NCBI RefSeq assembly: GCF_948329825.1
Contig: NZ_CAOJCM010000002.1
Location: 1,051,777 to 1,115,776 of the forward strand
Source of the DNA: Paenibacillus sp. JJ-100
GTDB lineage: Bacteria; Bacillota; Bacilli; Paenibacillales; Paenibacillaceae
Direction: 5' to 3'
Length of the DNA: 64,000 bases
The translations under genes were made by a program, and so were the position numbers. Shown here one piece after another: positions 1-8,009 of this stretch (its first letter is position 1; each line of letters starts with the position of its first letter). The notes beneath the pieces were generated by a model. That model searched no databases, was not told the DNA's origin, and saw only the letters and a program-made list of their open reading frames with translations.

Positions 1-708
1 TTGGAAGGTATCAGCTACGCCACCGGTCATGCTTACATCAATGACAACATATTAACGTATAGCGGGTCGTATAGCGGGTCGATTAGTCAGCCCATCGAAC
101 TTTGGGTCTCCGCAACCGATCCTAACGGACGGTATGCTTATAATGTAGTTCAAATTCAGGGCGAGAACTTGGCACCACTGATTGTAAGCTCGCCCTTGAT
201 TTCGTTCGATCCCAATAGAAACAAATTTGACCCACCCGTTTTGGATGTGTCTTACTTATTCCACGATCCCAATGGAGATGCGCTCTCCTTTACTTTGGTG
301 CAAGAGCCGGATCCCCTCAGCGGGCTGACTGTCGGTCTATGGGGACATGATTTGTACCTCGGCGGATCGCCAACGATCCCGGCGTCCTTCACTCTGCGGG
401 CCACAGATTCACAAGGACTGTACACGGATCTAACCAGCACGCTGAATTTCGTACCTGAACCTGTATCGCATGGCCTGATTCAGTCCAGCGGTACACTCAC
501 TCAGGTTGACCTAAATACTTATTTCACAGATCGAGACAACGATCCACTTTCTTATACCATTGACGCTATGTCTAGTAGTGGCGCAATTATTGCTTCAATT
601 AATGGAAATATTCTATCTATCTCAGGTATTATCACATCTCCATTTAGTTTAAACATTAAGGCCAGGGATGGGTATGGTTTTTCAGCCACTAATATTATCC
701 GTTTTTAA
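1..708 (+). CDS. C-terminal part of a surface protein with Ig/cadherin-like repeats
   Basis: The frame is open at base 1, so the true start lies outside the window; the TTG at base 1 is only the first in-frame codon seen. The 235 visible residues are rich in Ser, Thr, Asp and Asn. At least two copies of a repeat with the pattern D-x(3)-F-x-D-x-[DN]-[GD]-x-[AP]-L-S-[FY]-T can be seen near residues 82-100 and 169-187. Such units are typical of cadherin-like or dystroglycan-type Ig folds in secreted bacterial adhesins and S-layer-associated proteins. No anchor or sorting signal follows. It lies 44 bp before a glycosyltransferase gene on the same strand and may share its transcript. The exact domain family is an inference. 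Confidence 0.7.
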   Translation: MEGISYATGHAYINDNILTYSGSYSGSISQPIELWVSATDPNGRYAYNVVQIQGENLAPLIVSSPLISFDPNRNKFDPPVLDVSYLFHDPNGDALSFTLVQEPDPLSGLTVGLWGHDLYLGGSPTIPASFTLRATDSQGLYTDLTSTLNFVPEPVSHGLIQSSGTLTQVDLNTYFTDRDNDPLSYTIDAMSSSGAIIASINGNILSISGIITSPFSLNIKARDGYGFSATNIIRF

Positions 709-752
709 TCAACAGAAAATAATCAAAAAGCTTTTACACGAAAGGAGAAGTC

Positions 753-2198
753 ATGGATCCCAGGCATAAGCACATTACCGACTTATTATTAAATCATTCA
801 TACCACTCAGCTGAGTTAGCTGCTAAAAAACATGTACAGGAGTTCCCTATAGATGGTCAAGGTTGGCTCTTATTTGGTGAAGCCTTAATGAATCAAGGTA
901 AAGGAAAAACAGCTCAACTCCTATTCGATCGCGCATTGTTTCTTGATCCTAAAGGGAAATGGATGCAATTTATGCAGAGCGAGTTGCAAAAATATCCACG
1001 CGATGAAATCGTAAGTGAAGACATAGAAAATCTCCTGTCCGTTCCAAAGGTTACTGTCTCTGCAGCTCTCATTATTAAAGATGAAGAGCGGAGCATTGAA
1101 AGATGCATTGAAAGCATTATAGATGCTGTTGATGAAATCATCGTTATAGATTCAGGCTCGACAGACCTAACATTGACAATTCTACAAAAATACCCTCAAG
1201 TCCAGGTTCATCTGTTGAAATGGAATGACAGTTTCGCAGAACTACGCAATGAAGCATTGCGACATGTCACATCAGATTGGGTGTTCTGGCTGGATGCAGA
1301 TGAGTGGCTTCACGAGGATGATAGAGGACTTATTCGGCTTGCGGCGGGAATTTACAGCAGCATGAATACTTATATTCCCGCGCTGCAGCCTTGCTTAATT
1401 AACTATGTAAAAGACGGTCATGTCACGGAATATTCCGTTCCTCGCCTCTTTCAGACAAACAAAGGAATTTATTATAGTGGAAGGATTCATGAGCAGATTG
1501 CGACAGAAACAGAAGGGATCTTCACTTCCAATGTTCTGCATAAGCCTATCGGCATTCGTCTGCATCACGATGGTTATAAACCTGAAATTACAGCCAATAA
1601 AAATAAAATAAACCGTAATATCAACCTTTTAAAAATGATGACGAAGGAAGATCCGACGAATCCAGGATGGTGGTACTTTCTTGGGCGTGAAACACTGAAC
1701 ACTGAAGACAAGCAGAGCTCCTTGTCTTACTTTGCTAAGGCTATCGAATTGGGAGAGTCTAATCGTTATTTCGGACGAATCGCAGAGATTCATATGCTGA
1801 TGGGAAAAATCTATCGTTCTCAAAACAAACTTGAGTTAGCTGAAAATTGTTATTCTAAAGCTCTTGCACTCCACCCTGATTATCCTGATGCTCATTTCTT
1901 ATTGGCAAGTATGGCTGTATCTAAGGCTCAAAAATTACTAGAAGGTGCCTACAAACATGTGAATGAAGCTGCAAACGGTTTTCATACTTATCGTGGTACT
2001 GTTTCTCCAGATCAGAGCATTCATTTGTGGAGAGCCGAGTTGCTGCGCTCAGATATTCTTGTTCTCAATGGTCATTTTTCCGAAGCGGTATCCATACTAC
2101 AAACATTACAAGCTGAGATCCCAAGTTTGGACATTATAGATTCAAAATTAAAATTCATCGAACAGCAAGTACAGCAGTTATTAAAAAACAGAGCTTAA
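753..2198 (+). CDS. TPR-containing family 2 glycosyltransferase
   Basis: Residues about 95-230 form a GT-A glycosyltransferase 2 fold: the opening strand SAALIIKDEER, then DEIIVIDSGSTDLT (nucleotide-sugar binding), then WVFWLDADEW with the DxD-type metal site. Helical repeats resembling TPRs flank it: an N-terminal pair (residues about 1-75) and a C-terminal set (about 295-410). This arrangement is common in SunS-like and TPR-glycosyltransferases of Bacillales that modify proteins or build surface glycans. ATG at 753 is preceded by AAAGGAGAAG. The neighbours encode secreted surface proteins, so glycosylation of one of them is plausible, but substrate and sugar cannot be read from sequence. 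Confidence 0.85.
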   Translation: MDPRHKHITDLLLNHSYHSAELAAKKHVQEFPIDGQGWLLFGEALMNQGKGKTAQLLFDRALFLDPKGKWMQFMQSELQKYPRDEIVSEDIENLLSVPKVTVSAALIIKDEERSIERCIESIIDAVDEIIVIDSGSTDLTLTILQKYPQVQVHLLKWNDSFAELRNEALRHVTSDWVFWLDADEWLHEDDRGLIRLAAGIYSSMNTYIPALQPCLINYVKDGHVTEYSVPRLFQTNKGIYYSGRIHEQIATETEGIFTSNVLHKPIGIRLHHDGYKPEITANKNKINRNINLLKMMTKEDPTNPGWWYFLGRETLNTEDKQSSLSYFAKAIELGESNRYFGRIAEIHMLMGKIYRSQNKLELAENCYSKALALHPDYPDAHFLLASMAVSKAQKLLEGAYKHVNEAANGFHTYRGTVSPDQSIHLWRAELLRSDILVLNGHFSEAVSILQTLQAEIPSLDIIDSKLKFIEQQVQQLLKNRA

Positions 2199-2227
2199 AC
2201 GCTCAACACGGAAAGAAGGATGTTACT

Positions 2228-4027
2228 TTGGTTAAGAAGATTTATACTTTAACGCTCTTCCTTGCCTTTTTGGCTATGATAACAAGTTCCTATAGCGTGT
2301 CGGCATCTACACCAGAGAATAGCGGTGCATATCTTACAGCAATTCAAGGTGAAGTAAGCGTTACTCGAGCAGGGGGAATCAAATCATTTTCTGCTTTTGC
2401 CAACATGAAGCTCTATCAAGGTGATCGAATAATTACTGGAGATAATGGTTCGGTAACCATTAAAGTCAGTCACCCCGAGTCGGTAAGATATATAGGAAAA
2501 AATTCTAATGTTGTAATTTCTAACTTAAAGCAAAGCGCTTCAGGAAATAGATTCTCTATCAAATTGTGGGCAGGATCAATGTGGAGCTCCGTATCAAGCT
2601 TAAGGGACGCTGATGAAGATTTCGTCGAAACCCCAGGTTCCAAATTACATGTTCAAGGCACTAACTTTAACGTTATGGTTCAATCAGATGGCACGTTATC
2701 GATGTTCGTTGCTTCTGGATTTGTGGCTGTATCTTCAACTGATCGCACTTCTTCCAGTGTACCCTTTTTAGTAGCACCAACACAGCAGATACACGTAAAT
2801 CCTGCCGCTCTTCCTGACAATATGAAGAATGCTCTAACTGTTGTGGATGTAGCTGAATTAGTGGCACAAGTGGATCCTTTCATTTTAAAAGCGATGATTA
2901 CCAGTTCTCCTGCCATTATTGCAGAGAATAAAAAGCTTGAAATACAGCTGAAGGATTCTTTGGGTAAAAAAATTCAACCCTTGCTCCAACGAGATGGAAT
3001 ACAATCTGACTTAAGTATTAAAACCCAAGAAAATCTTGTTACTTACTTAGAAAATCTCAACAGATTAATGTCGAATATCGCGTTTGAATCCGTTCAGCAA
3101 GATAAGATAAATCTTAATGAAATGAATGCATTTCTTACTACTACCAACCAACAAATAAACGATCCAGATCATAAAATCCGTACACAAAATATTGAATCCC
3201 TTCATCCATTGGGAGGACTTGACCCAGCCAATGCCCATAATAGGGAGAAAGAACAATCTCGTCTAGAAACATTTCAAAAGAATGCCGAGAAGAAGCAACT
3301 TCTCCTTCAGTCGGATTTCAAAGCTAGATTGAGTCTATCCTTGCAACAAATTCTAGATAACAAACGAATCCTTGATATTGCTAATAATTCTATTCTTGAA
3401 CAGCTTCAGAGTCATGCTGAAATGTTATACACCACTCAATTATCACCTGAGGAACTTACAAAATTCAAAAAAAACAAACAACTACTTAGAATCAATAACC
3501 CAGGTTCTTCTACCGAACAAGTAGTTACAGAATCTAATTTGCCTAGTATTCCAAGTACTCCTAATACTCCAAGTACTCCCGAAATTACTCTAGAGCAGAT
3601 CAAAACAGCACAAGGTTTCAATCTGGCTATTCATTTAAAGAATTTTACAGGTTCCAATGCTATCTACGGTACCGAGTTTCACTTTATCAGTGATAACGCC
3701 ATTGAAGTCATTGGCCCAGAAAATCGATTTCTAAACAACTCATTCTTCGTTCCTGCCAACAGTGTGGATATCGTAAAAACTTATCTTGGAACTATGGATA
3801 ACTCTGGATTAACGAAAAAGGAAACAATCTACGCTGCAACTCAATTCGGTTCTGCATCAAACACTGCAATTTCTGACGGGATTTTGGCTACGATTCCTTT
3901 CTCTGTGATTGGGGACGGAACGTTCAAACTGTTCTATGTTAAGATCGTTGATAGTACTGGTAGAACCATTTTGGAGTTAAACGAACCAAATGCTGGATTG
4001 CCAGCAGCTTTTACTTTCACTAAATAA
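2228..4027 (+). CDS. Secreted FecR-domain protein with a C-terminal cohesin-like domain
   Basis: It starts at a TTG preceded by AAGAAGGA. Residues 1-28 are a signal peptide ending near SVSAS. Residues about 35-190 match a FecR-type beta domain (GEVSVTRAGG, GDRIITGDNGSVTIK, then VQGTNFNV), often a periplasmic or surface scaffold. The middle (about 200-440) is helical and polar. A short SIPSTPNTPSTP linker leads into a C-terminal beta domain of about 140 residues resembling a cohesin-like fold. It lies 29 bp after the glycosyltransferase gene, so the two probably share a transcript. A role in the cell envelope is inferred; no enzymatic motif is visible. Confidence 0.72.
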   Translation: MVKKIYTLTLFLAFLAMITSSYSVSASTPENSGAYLTAIQGEVSVTRAGGIKSFSAFANMKLYQGDRIITGDNGSVTIKVSHPESVRYIGKNSNVVISNLKQSASGNRFSIKLWAGSMWSSVSSLRDADEDFVETPGSKLHVQGTNFNVMVQSDGTLSMFVASGFVAVSSTDRTSSSVPFLVAPTQQIHVNPAALPDNMKNALTVVDVAELVAQVDPFILKAMITSSPAIIAENKKLEIQLKDSLGKKIQPLLQRDGIQSDLSIKTQENLVTYLENLNRLMSNIAFESVQQDKINLNEMNAFLTTTNQQINDPDHKIRTQNIESLHPLGGLDPANAHNREKEQSRLETFQKNAEKKQLLLQSDFKARLSLSLQQILDNKRILDIANNSILEQLQSHAEMLYTTQLSPEELTKFKKNKQLLRINNPGSSTEQVVTESNLPSIPSTPNTPSTPEITLEQIKTAQGFNLAIHLKNFTGSNAIYGTEFHFISDNAIEVIGPENRFLNNSFFVPANSVDIVKTYLGTMDNSGLTKKETIYAATQFGSASNTAISDGILATIPFSVIGDGTFKLFYVKIVDSTGRTILELNEPNAGLPAAFTFTK

Positions 4028-4071
4028 ATGACTAATACAATGTTCTCAAATACTGTTTACAAGGAGTTTCT

Positions 4072-5691
4072 ATGCCACTATTACAAAAACTAGCTCTCAC
4101 TTTCAGTGCTGCAATCATTGGATTTAGTACGAACGTAGCTTCTGCTGCGGATGTCACTCCGCTATATAATGATAAAGGGAGTATTATCGCTACAATCTCA
4201 AGAATCGCTGGTAACGCGATCTATGGCGAACAGGAGGGAGTTGCTTCTACTTCTTCTTTCAGGCAACCAACAGGTTTGGCGGTTGGCGCAAAAGATGAAT
4301 TGTTTATTTCAGATACTGGCAATCACAAAATTAGTACCTTTAGCTCTGATAACATAAGCACGTATGCCGGTCCTTCATCTACTCTCTATAGAGATTCGGG
4401 AGGACAGCCCTTGGGTGCACTTCTTGACGGGAATAAAGGAACTGGCTTGTTCCAGTCTCCTTCCGCCCTGGCTTATAGTACAGACAAATACCTCTATGTC
4501 GCCGATAGTGGTAACAATGCTATCCGTAAAGTGTCTTCAAATGGTGATATTGTCACTATTGCCGGAAGTGGGCGCATTGGTAATACTGATGGAAAGGGTG
4601 CAACTGCCTTATTTCACCACCCACAGGGTATTGCTGTGACGAAGGACGGCATTGTCTACGTAGCGGATACATTAAACCATGTTATTCGTAAGATTATGCC
4701 AGATGGAACAACTTCTACTATAACTGCTGCATCGGATCGTGTTGTTGAGGATCACCCTGGTTTCGTTTTGCCAGCCGGTGATTATAAGGATGGTCCTATC
4801 CATCAGGCGTTATTTAATGAACCAACTGGCCTTGCACTTGATAACAGAGAGAATTTATATGTCAGTGACTCTGGAAATCAACGAATTCGTTACATTGATT
4901 TTTCCACTAATCAGGTCATCACTGTAGCTGGTGAATCTAAAATGGATGGTATTTCAATTTATAGCAAAAATGCGTTATATGCACCGGGAAATTATAAGGA
5001 TGGGGCTTCTCAATCTGCAACCTTTCATTTCCCTAGAGGTATTACTCTAGATAAATCAGGTGGTCTTCTAATTGCTGATTCTTTAAATAATGTTATAAGG
5101 TATCTAAAAAACGGAATTGTAACTACAGTCGCTGGTAGCCAAACAGGAGAAGCAGGCACCCAGAATGGTTTGGAGAAGCTAGCTCTATTCAACGCACCTC
5201 AGGATGTAGCCATCACATCAGATGGAACCATCTATGTGGCAGATATGGGAAATAACGTTATCAGAAAAATCGATCCCTATGCACTGCCTGCGAACATTAT
5301 TGGTAATAAATCTGTGATTAAAGTTGTTCTTGAAAATAAACAGCTTAAATTCGACACTTCTCCAGAGATGAATACAGGAAGAGTTATGGTACCTGTTCGG
5401 CAAATTGCTGAAGCTCTTGATTTTGAGATAACATTTTCTTCGGACGGTAATACTATTAATCTAGAGAAAGATAACCGCTTCATACAACTATTTCTTGGTT
5501 CTAAAAACATCAAATTTAAAGAGGTAAATGGAACAGAAACAACTAAAGAAATAGACACAGTGCCCTATGTAAAAAAAAATAGAACCTATGTCTCCCTGCG
5601 TTTTATAGCAGAAGAACTTGGGATAGATGTTCAGTGGATCCCAACCATTCGTACTGCCATACTACGGAACAGTATAAATGATGGATTTTAG
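4072..5691 (+). CDS. Secreted NHL-repeat beta-propeller protein with copper amine oxidase N-like domain
   Basis: ATG at 4072 follows AAGGAG. Residues 1-26 are a signal peptide (cleavage near ASA-AD). Residues about 40-395 contain roughly six NHL-type repeats with the recurring pattern L-[FY]-[IV]-[AS]-D-[ST]-x-N-[HNQ]-x-I-R, which folds as a beta-propeller. Residues about 410-535 are a copper amine oxidase N-terminal-like domain (GRVMVPVRQIAEAL, then YVSLRFIAEELG), a module very common in Paenibacillus surface proteins. It is last in the + strand surface cluster and is followed by a terminator. No catalytic copper-oxidase domain is present, so the name of the last domain does not imply an oxidase. 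Confidence 0.85.
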   Translation: MPLLQKLALTFSAAIIGFSTNVASAADVTPLYNDKGSIIATISRIAGNAIYGEQEGVASTSSFRQPTGLAVGAKDELFISDTGNHKISTFSSDNISTYAGPSSTLYRDSGGQPLGALLDGNKGTGLFQSPSALAYSTDKYLYVADSGNNAIRKVSSNGDIVTIAGSGRIGNTDGKGATALFHHPQGIAVTKDGIVYVADTLNHVIRKIMPDGTTSTITAASDRVVEDHPGFVLPAGDYKDGPIHQALFNEPTGLALDNRENLYVSDSGNQRIRYIDFSTNQVITVAGESKMDGISIYSKNALYAPGNYKDGASQSATFHFPRGITLDKSGGLLIADSLNNVIRYLKNGIVTTVAGSQTGEAGTQNGLEKLALFNAPQDVAITSDGTIYVADMGNNVIRKIDPYALPANIIGNKSVIKVVLENKQLKFDTSPEMNTGRVMVPVRQIAEALDFEITFSSDGNTINLEKDNRFIQLFLGSKNIKFKEVNGTETTKEIDTVPYVKKNRTYVSLRFIAEELGIDVQWIPTIRTAILRNSINDGF

Positions 5692-5744
5692 GGAATTTTT
5701 CATTCGCACGTATTCCATCAATTAAATTGTAAAAAATATCGAAT

Positions 5745-5796
5745 AAGGACTACGCAGAAGTCAAGAATTAGCTTCGTTGATCTCTGTGTAGTCCTT
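5745..5796. terminator. Bidirectional rho-independent terminator
   Basis: A 14-base arm AAGGACTACGCAGA at 5745 pairs with TCTGTGTAGTCCTT at 5783-5796 (one G-U), followed by TATTTATTT. It ends the + strand surface cluster and, because both sides are A/T-rich, can also end - strand transcription through the sigK 3' half. Confidence 0.85.
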
Positions 5797-5837
5797 TATT
5801 TATTTCATCATATACTTTTCCTCAGTTTGTTTCCTTA

Positions 5838-6143
5838 CTATTTCTGCTTATAAAACTCATGATACAATTTCATCAACGCCCGCTTCTCAATCCGCGAGAC
5901 ATAACTGCGTGAAATGCCAAGCTCCTTAGCAATCTCGCGCTGGGTGCGCTCTTCTCCACCAGCTTCAAGGCCAAAGCGACCAATAACGACTTCTTTCTCC
6001 CGATCATCCAAAATGTCGAGGTTGCGATAAATTTTGCTTTTTTCAATTTTGAGCTGCACACGGTCAACTACATCATCGGCTTCCGTGCCGAGGATATCAA
6101 TTAATGTAATTTCAATAACATGTTCATTATAGACATAATGTAA
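5838..6143 (-). CDS. sigK: RNA polymerase sigma-K factor, 3' half (SpoIIIC equivalent), detached from its 5' half
   Basis: This encodes only the C-terminal region-4 part of mother-cell sigma-K. The visible words are [30 protein letters not shown] and the -35-binding helix-turn-helix [21 protein letters not shown], ending LYHEFYKQK. It has no start codon or ribosome binding site of its own; the frame is simply open up to a TAA at 6144-6146. The matching 5' half lies 52.6 kb away at 58669-59112 on the same strand. Joined at the ACA codon (6105-6107 to 58681-58683) they give about 232 residues, close to the 241 of B. subtilis SigK. The split is by the prophage, so this is a developmentally rejoined gene rather than a simple pseudogene; that regulation is inferred from the skin precedent. 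Confidence 0.93.
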   Translation of the reverse strand, partial: LHYVYNEHVIEITLIDILGTEADDVVDRVQLKIEKSKIYRNLDILDDREKEVVIGRFGLEAGGEERTQREIAKELGISRSYVSRIEKRALMKLYHEFYKQK

Positions 6144-6159
6144 TTATCGAATGTTCATT
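6102..6159. other. attL-like recombination site at the sigK 3' half
   Basis: Two alternative crossover cores are visible. First, TGTAATTTCA (6105-6114) matches TGTTATCTCA at the other end (58681-58690) in 8 of 10 positions, sharing TGT. Second, TCATT (6124-6128; AATGA on the coding strand, the core reported for the B. subtilis skin) matches TCATT at 58688-58692. Both preserve the reading frame. The site also contains a degenerate tandem duplication: TAATGTAATT at 6102 and 6136, and ATGTTCATT at 6120 and 6151. AATGTAATT and ATGTTCATT form an imperfect inverted pair, as expected of recombinase half-sites. Confidence 0.65.
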
Positions 6160-6173
6160 CCGCATTCTCGGTA

Positions 6174-6512
6174 TTATTGTATGCTCGCATTGATAATTTC
6201 TTCTATTTTAATTAAGCTGTAGTCCTCTTCGCCACGAACAAGTTTGATTATCCTGCTCTGTCTGTCGATCGATGCTACGACTCCTTTTATCTCTTCATCG
6301 TCAAAAGGATTGAATACCGTAAGCGTAACGGAGTGGCGTTCCTGATACGATTCGAAGATCGCTTCCTCGATAAGCTGCATTTCCTGTTCGTCCAGTACCG
6401 GCTTTCCTCTTCTCTCTTGTTCTCTCATTTCATTTAAGTGTGCGTCCCGGTGTTCAGGAAGGATAAAGCGAGAGCCCTCGAAAACTCCATTGTCCGTTAA
6501 TTTACTTGCCAA
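6174..6512 (-). CDS. YolD-like family protein
   Basis: The family signature is seen near the N-terminus (SKLTDNGVFEGSRFILPEH) and in the core SVTLTVFNPFDDEEIKGVVASID. YolD-like proteins are small and are often found beside UmuC-like Y-family polymerase genes in Bacillales and their mobile elements; their biochemical role is not established. TTG at 6512 is chosen because AGGGGGT lies 6 bases upstream; an in-frame TTG at 6539 lacks a good site and overlaps the preceding gene. It is last in a three-gene - strand operon (7020 to 6174) at the left edge of the prophage. No UmuC homologue is in the window. Confidence 0.8.
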   Translation of the reverse strand: MASKLTDNGVFEGSRFILPEHRDAHLNEMREQERRGKPVLDEQEMQLIEEAIFESYQERHSVTLTVFNPFDDEEIKGVVASIDRQSRIIKLVRGEEDYSLIKIEEIINASIQ

Positions 6513-6523
6513 AGTAATACCCC

Positions 6524-6817
6524 CTAATATTGTGTCCAATAATCCGTGTTATTCGGCTTAATCGTCTTTGGGGCTTTAGAAAGCTGAGGCTTCTCAGATT
6601 CTCGCTCCCAGCCCTCCAGAATCACGATGTTGGCCGTGTCTGACTTGTTCTCCCAATGTATGTAATTCGCAGACACAAGGATATCCAGTGCGACCAGAAC
6701 ATCTGCTTTATGTTTGCCTGTCTTGATGGTCAGTTCATGAATCGTAGGGAAACGTCTGCGGCCGCTCTTATAGTTATACAAAATCCGAAGTACTTTGCGC
6801 TGGTAATCAGTCAACAT
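6524..6817 (-). CDS. Small winged-helix-like phage protein
   Basis: A 97-residue protein. Residues about 3-60 (YQRKVLRILYNYKSG, FPTIHELTIKTGKH, VLVALDILVSANYIHW) have the spacing of a winged helix-turn-helix of the MarR/LexA N-terminal kind, suggesting DNA binding. The C-terminal tail is polar and lysine-rich. AAGGGG precedes ATG at 6817 and the gene starts 2 bases after the stop of its upstream neighbour. Its partners are a YolD-like gene and a WYL-like short gene. Function unknown; a regulatory role is an inference from fold only. Confidence 0.65.
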   Translation of the reverse strand: MLTDYQRKVLRILYNYKSGRRRFPTIHELTIKTGKHKADVLVALDILVSANYIHWENKSDTANIVILEGWERESEKPQLSKAPKTIKPNNTDYWTQY

Positions 6818-6819
6818 AC

Positions 6820-7020
6820 TTATGCCCCTTCCCCTGTTTTAATAGGATGCCATGCCAGCAAGCCTGACTCTTTAAATGTACGCGGCTGGCCAGATAACAA
6901 GTCATCAGCCTTGATCATTCCGGATCGAATGCTTTTGATCTGAATGCGACGCTTCGTAATCTTTCCCGACTGATCCTGATAAATGATTTCCACTAACCAA
7001 CCCAAGTATTTTACTGGCAT
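6820..7020 (-). CDS. Short WYL-domain-like protein
   Basis: A 66-residue protein starting MPVKYLGWLVEIIYQD. The central IKSIRSGMIKADDLLSGQPRTF resembles the core of WYL domains (strand, turn, then RTFK), but without the helix-turn-helix that usual WYL regulators carry. ATG at 7020 is preferred over ATG at 7026 because GGAGGG directly abuts the earlier ATG, leaving no spacing. It is first in the operon that continues to the winged-helix and YolD-like genes. A role in sensing ligands or DNA ends is only a family-level suggestion. Confidence 0.55.
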   Translation of the reverse strand: MPVKYLGWLVEIIYQDQSGKITKRRIQIKSIRSGMIKADDLLSGQPRTFKESGLLAWHPIKTGEGA

Positions 7021-7099
7021 GTTCATCCCTCCATAAACAGAACATTTGTTTGCTTTTTGTTATTATATGCGAATATACGTTCGTTGTTCAACAACTAAA

Positions 7100-7135
7100 A
7101 AAAGGAACAACGGGATTAACCCTGCTGCTCCTTTT
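7100..7135 (-). terminator. Rho-independent terminator of the XRE gene
   Basis: On the - strand AAAAGGAGCAGCAGGG pairs with CCCGTTGTTCCTTTT (two G-U pairs, one bulge), followed by a T-run. It overlaps the TAA of the XRE gene at 7116-7118. Confidence 0.8.
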
Positions 7136-7331
7136 CGTATTCAATCAATTGCGATAAGTCTGTAAGTTCCAATGCCATCATAATTTTATTCAAGTTTTCT
7201 GGCGACCAGGCTTTAGATTTGTTCTCTGCCATATCCGAAACAGTATTCCATCTAATCCCTGTCATGTTGCTGATTTGTCGAGGATTAAGACCCCGCTCTT
7301 CCATAAGTTCGTTTAACTTCAATCTAATCAT
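7116..7331 (-). CDS. XRE-family (Cro/CI-type) repressor
   Basis: The 71-residue protein is almost entirely one helix-turn-helix domain: MIRLKLNELMEERGLNPRQ, then ISNMTGIRWNTVSDMAENKS and NKIMMALELT. ATG at 7331 is chosen because GAGGTGATAACA lies directly upstream; a longer frame to 7394 would cross its own promoter. The gene is read away from two 15-bp palindromes (7376-7410) that cover the -35 of its promoter and the spacer of the divergent one. It therefore probably represses both itself and the + strand micro-peptides. It could be an antitoxin-like regulator or a second lysogeny control gene. Confidence 0.8.
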   Translation of the reverse strand: MIRLKLNELMEERGLNPRQISNMTGIRWNTVSDMAENKSKAWSPENLNKIMMALELTDLSQLIEYEKEQQG

Positions 7332-7349
7332 TGTTATCACCTCAAATAC

Positions 7350-7378
7350 ATCATACACATTTATATAAAAGAATTCAA
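7350..7378 (-). promoter_or_regulatory. Promoter of the XRE gene
   Basis: On the - strand, TTGAAT (-35, 7373-7378) and TATGAT (-10, 7350-7355) are separated by exactly 17 bases. The -35 overlaps the left operator palindrome. Confidence 0.65.
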
Positions 7379-7410
7379 CGATTATCGTTGACATTCAACG
7401 AATTTCGTTG
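7376..7410. promoter_or_regulatory. Paired operator palindromes
   Basis: CAACGATTATCGTTG (7376-7390) and CAACGAATTTCGTTG (7396-7410) are near-identical 15-bp palindromes with a 5-bp gap, so their centres are 20 bp apart (about two helical turns). They sit between divergent promoters and are the likely binding sites of the XRE protein at 7116-7331. A looser GTTGTTCAACAAC occurs at 7083-7095, at the 3' end of that gene. Confidence 0.75.
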
Positions 7411-7416
7411 TGTTAT
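7388..7416 (+). promoter_or_regulatory. Promoter of the micro-peptide genes
   Basis: Consensus -35 TTGACA (7388-7393), 17-base spacer, then TGTTAT (7411-7416). The right operator fills the spacer exactly. A TA-repeat and AAGGAGGTG follow before ATG 7450. Confidence 0.6.
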
Positions 7417-7449
7417 ATATATATATATATAAGGAGGTGAACAACAGCA

Positions 7450-7584
7450 ATGAAAACATTGGATTGGGTCTTGCTCCTAACAGCACTCACTAACCTGATA
7501 ACGGCCATTATCGGATTGGTAAAAGCGCTGAAAGAGAGCAAGAAAAAAGGAACCCGAAACAAGCGTAAACGGCGCAAGCGTTAA
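7450..7584 (+). CDS. 44-residue hydrophobic/polybasic micro-peptide
   Basis: AAGGAGGTGAACAACAGCA precedes ATG 7450. The peptide has one hydrophobic helix (WVLLLTALTNLITAIIGLV) followed by a strongly basic tail (KKKGTRNKRKRRKR). This is the shape of phage holin-like or type I toxin peptides of the TxpA/BsrG kind, some of which lie in the B. subtilis skin. No antisense RNA gene could be demonstrated here, so toxin function is only suggested. It is transcribed divergently from the XRE gene and under its operators. Confidence 0.6.
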   Translation: MKTLDWVLLLTALTNLITAIIGLVKALKESKKKGTRNKRKRRKR

Positions 7585-7676
7585 GGGATTCCAGAAAGAG
7601 TAGGCGGCTAATAAAGCGCCTGCTCACCCCAATCTTATCATAAACGACAATTAAATTTCCACTAGGAGGGCTTAGG

Positions 7677-7766
7677 ATGAACATCGTTATATGGACCATT
7701 GCTTTAGGTGGGCTAGTCACCTCAGTCATTGCTTTAATACTGTCGATCAGAAATTTCAGAAAATAA
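7677..7766 (+). CDS. 29-residue membrane micro-peptide
   Basis: AGGAGGGCTTAGG precedes ATG 7677. The whole peptide is a single transmembrane helix (IVIWTIALGGLVTSVIALIL) ending in SIRNFRK. It lies 92 bp after the 44-residue peptide on the same strand, probably the same transcript. The pairing of two tiny membrane peptides under one XRE operator region is unusual; toxin, holin-like or signalling roles are all possible. Confidence 0.5.
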   Translation: MNIVIWTIALGGLVTSVIALILSIRNFRK

Positions 7767-7773
7767 CGAAGGG

Positions 7774-7962
7774 TTGGATTGGGGCTTGAAATTACCATGG
7801 AGGTACAACAGCGTTGGGGACATCTCATACATTTATGTGACCGGTACAGACAAATATCTTCAAGTAGTCCGAATAGTTAAACGATTGCTAGGACGCAAGG
7901 TTGTCGCTGATCTGCAGTCAAATAAGAGTCGAACACGTTGTGTGATAAAACTATATATGTAA
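7774..7962 (+). CDS. Hypothetical small basic protein
   Basis: A 62-codon frame from TTG 7774, right behind the 29-residue peptide gene. The composition is protein-like (DISYIYVTGTDKYLQVVRI, KRLLGRKVVADLQSNKSRTR), but the ribosome binding site is poor (GAAGGG abuts the TTG). It may start internally. It ends just before a terminator. Function unknown. Confidence 0.35.
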   Translation: MDWGLKLPWRYNSVGDISYIYVTGTDKYLQVVRIVKRLLGRKVVADLQSNKSRTRCVIKLYM

Positions 7963-7970
7963 ACAAAAAA

Positions 7971-7999
7971 GACACTGCCGACATTATATCAGCAGTGTC
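7971..7999 (-). terminator. Terminator of the secreted-protein gene
   Basis: GACACTGC (7971-7978) pairs with GCAGTGTC (7992-7999). On the - strand it is followed by TTTTTTG. It can also stop + strand transcripts from the micro-peptide operon. Confidence 0.75.
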
Positions 8000-8009
8000 T
8001 ATCAGTCTT

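Noticed and set aside
5873..6067. Alternative - strand frame overlapping the sigK 3' half
   Set aside because: It contains no recognisable motif while the overlapping frame reads clear sigma region 4.
7418..7432. TA dinucleotide repeat as a phase-variable tract
   Set aside because: It is short, lies just downstream of the likely -10 and before the ribosome binding site, and can be explained as promoter/leader sequence.
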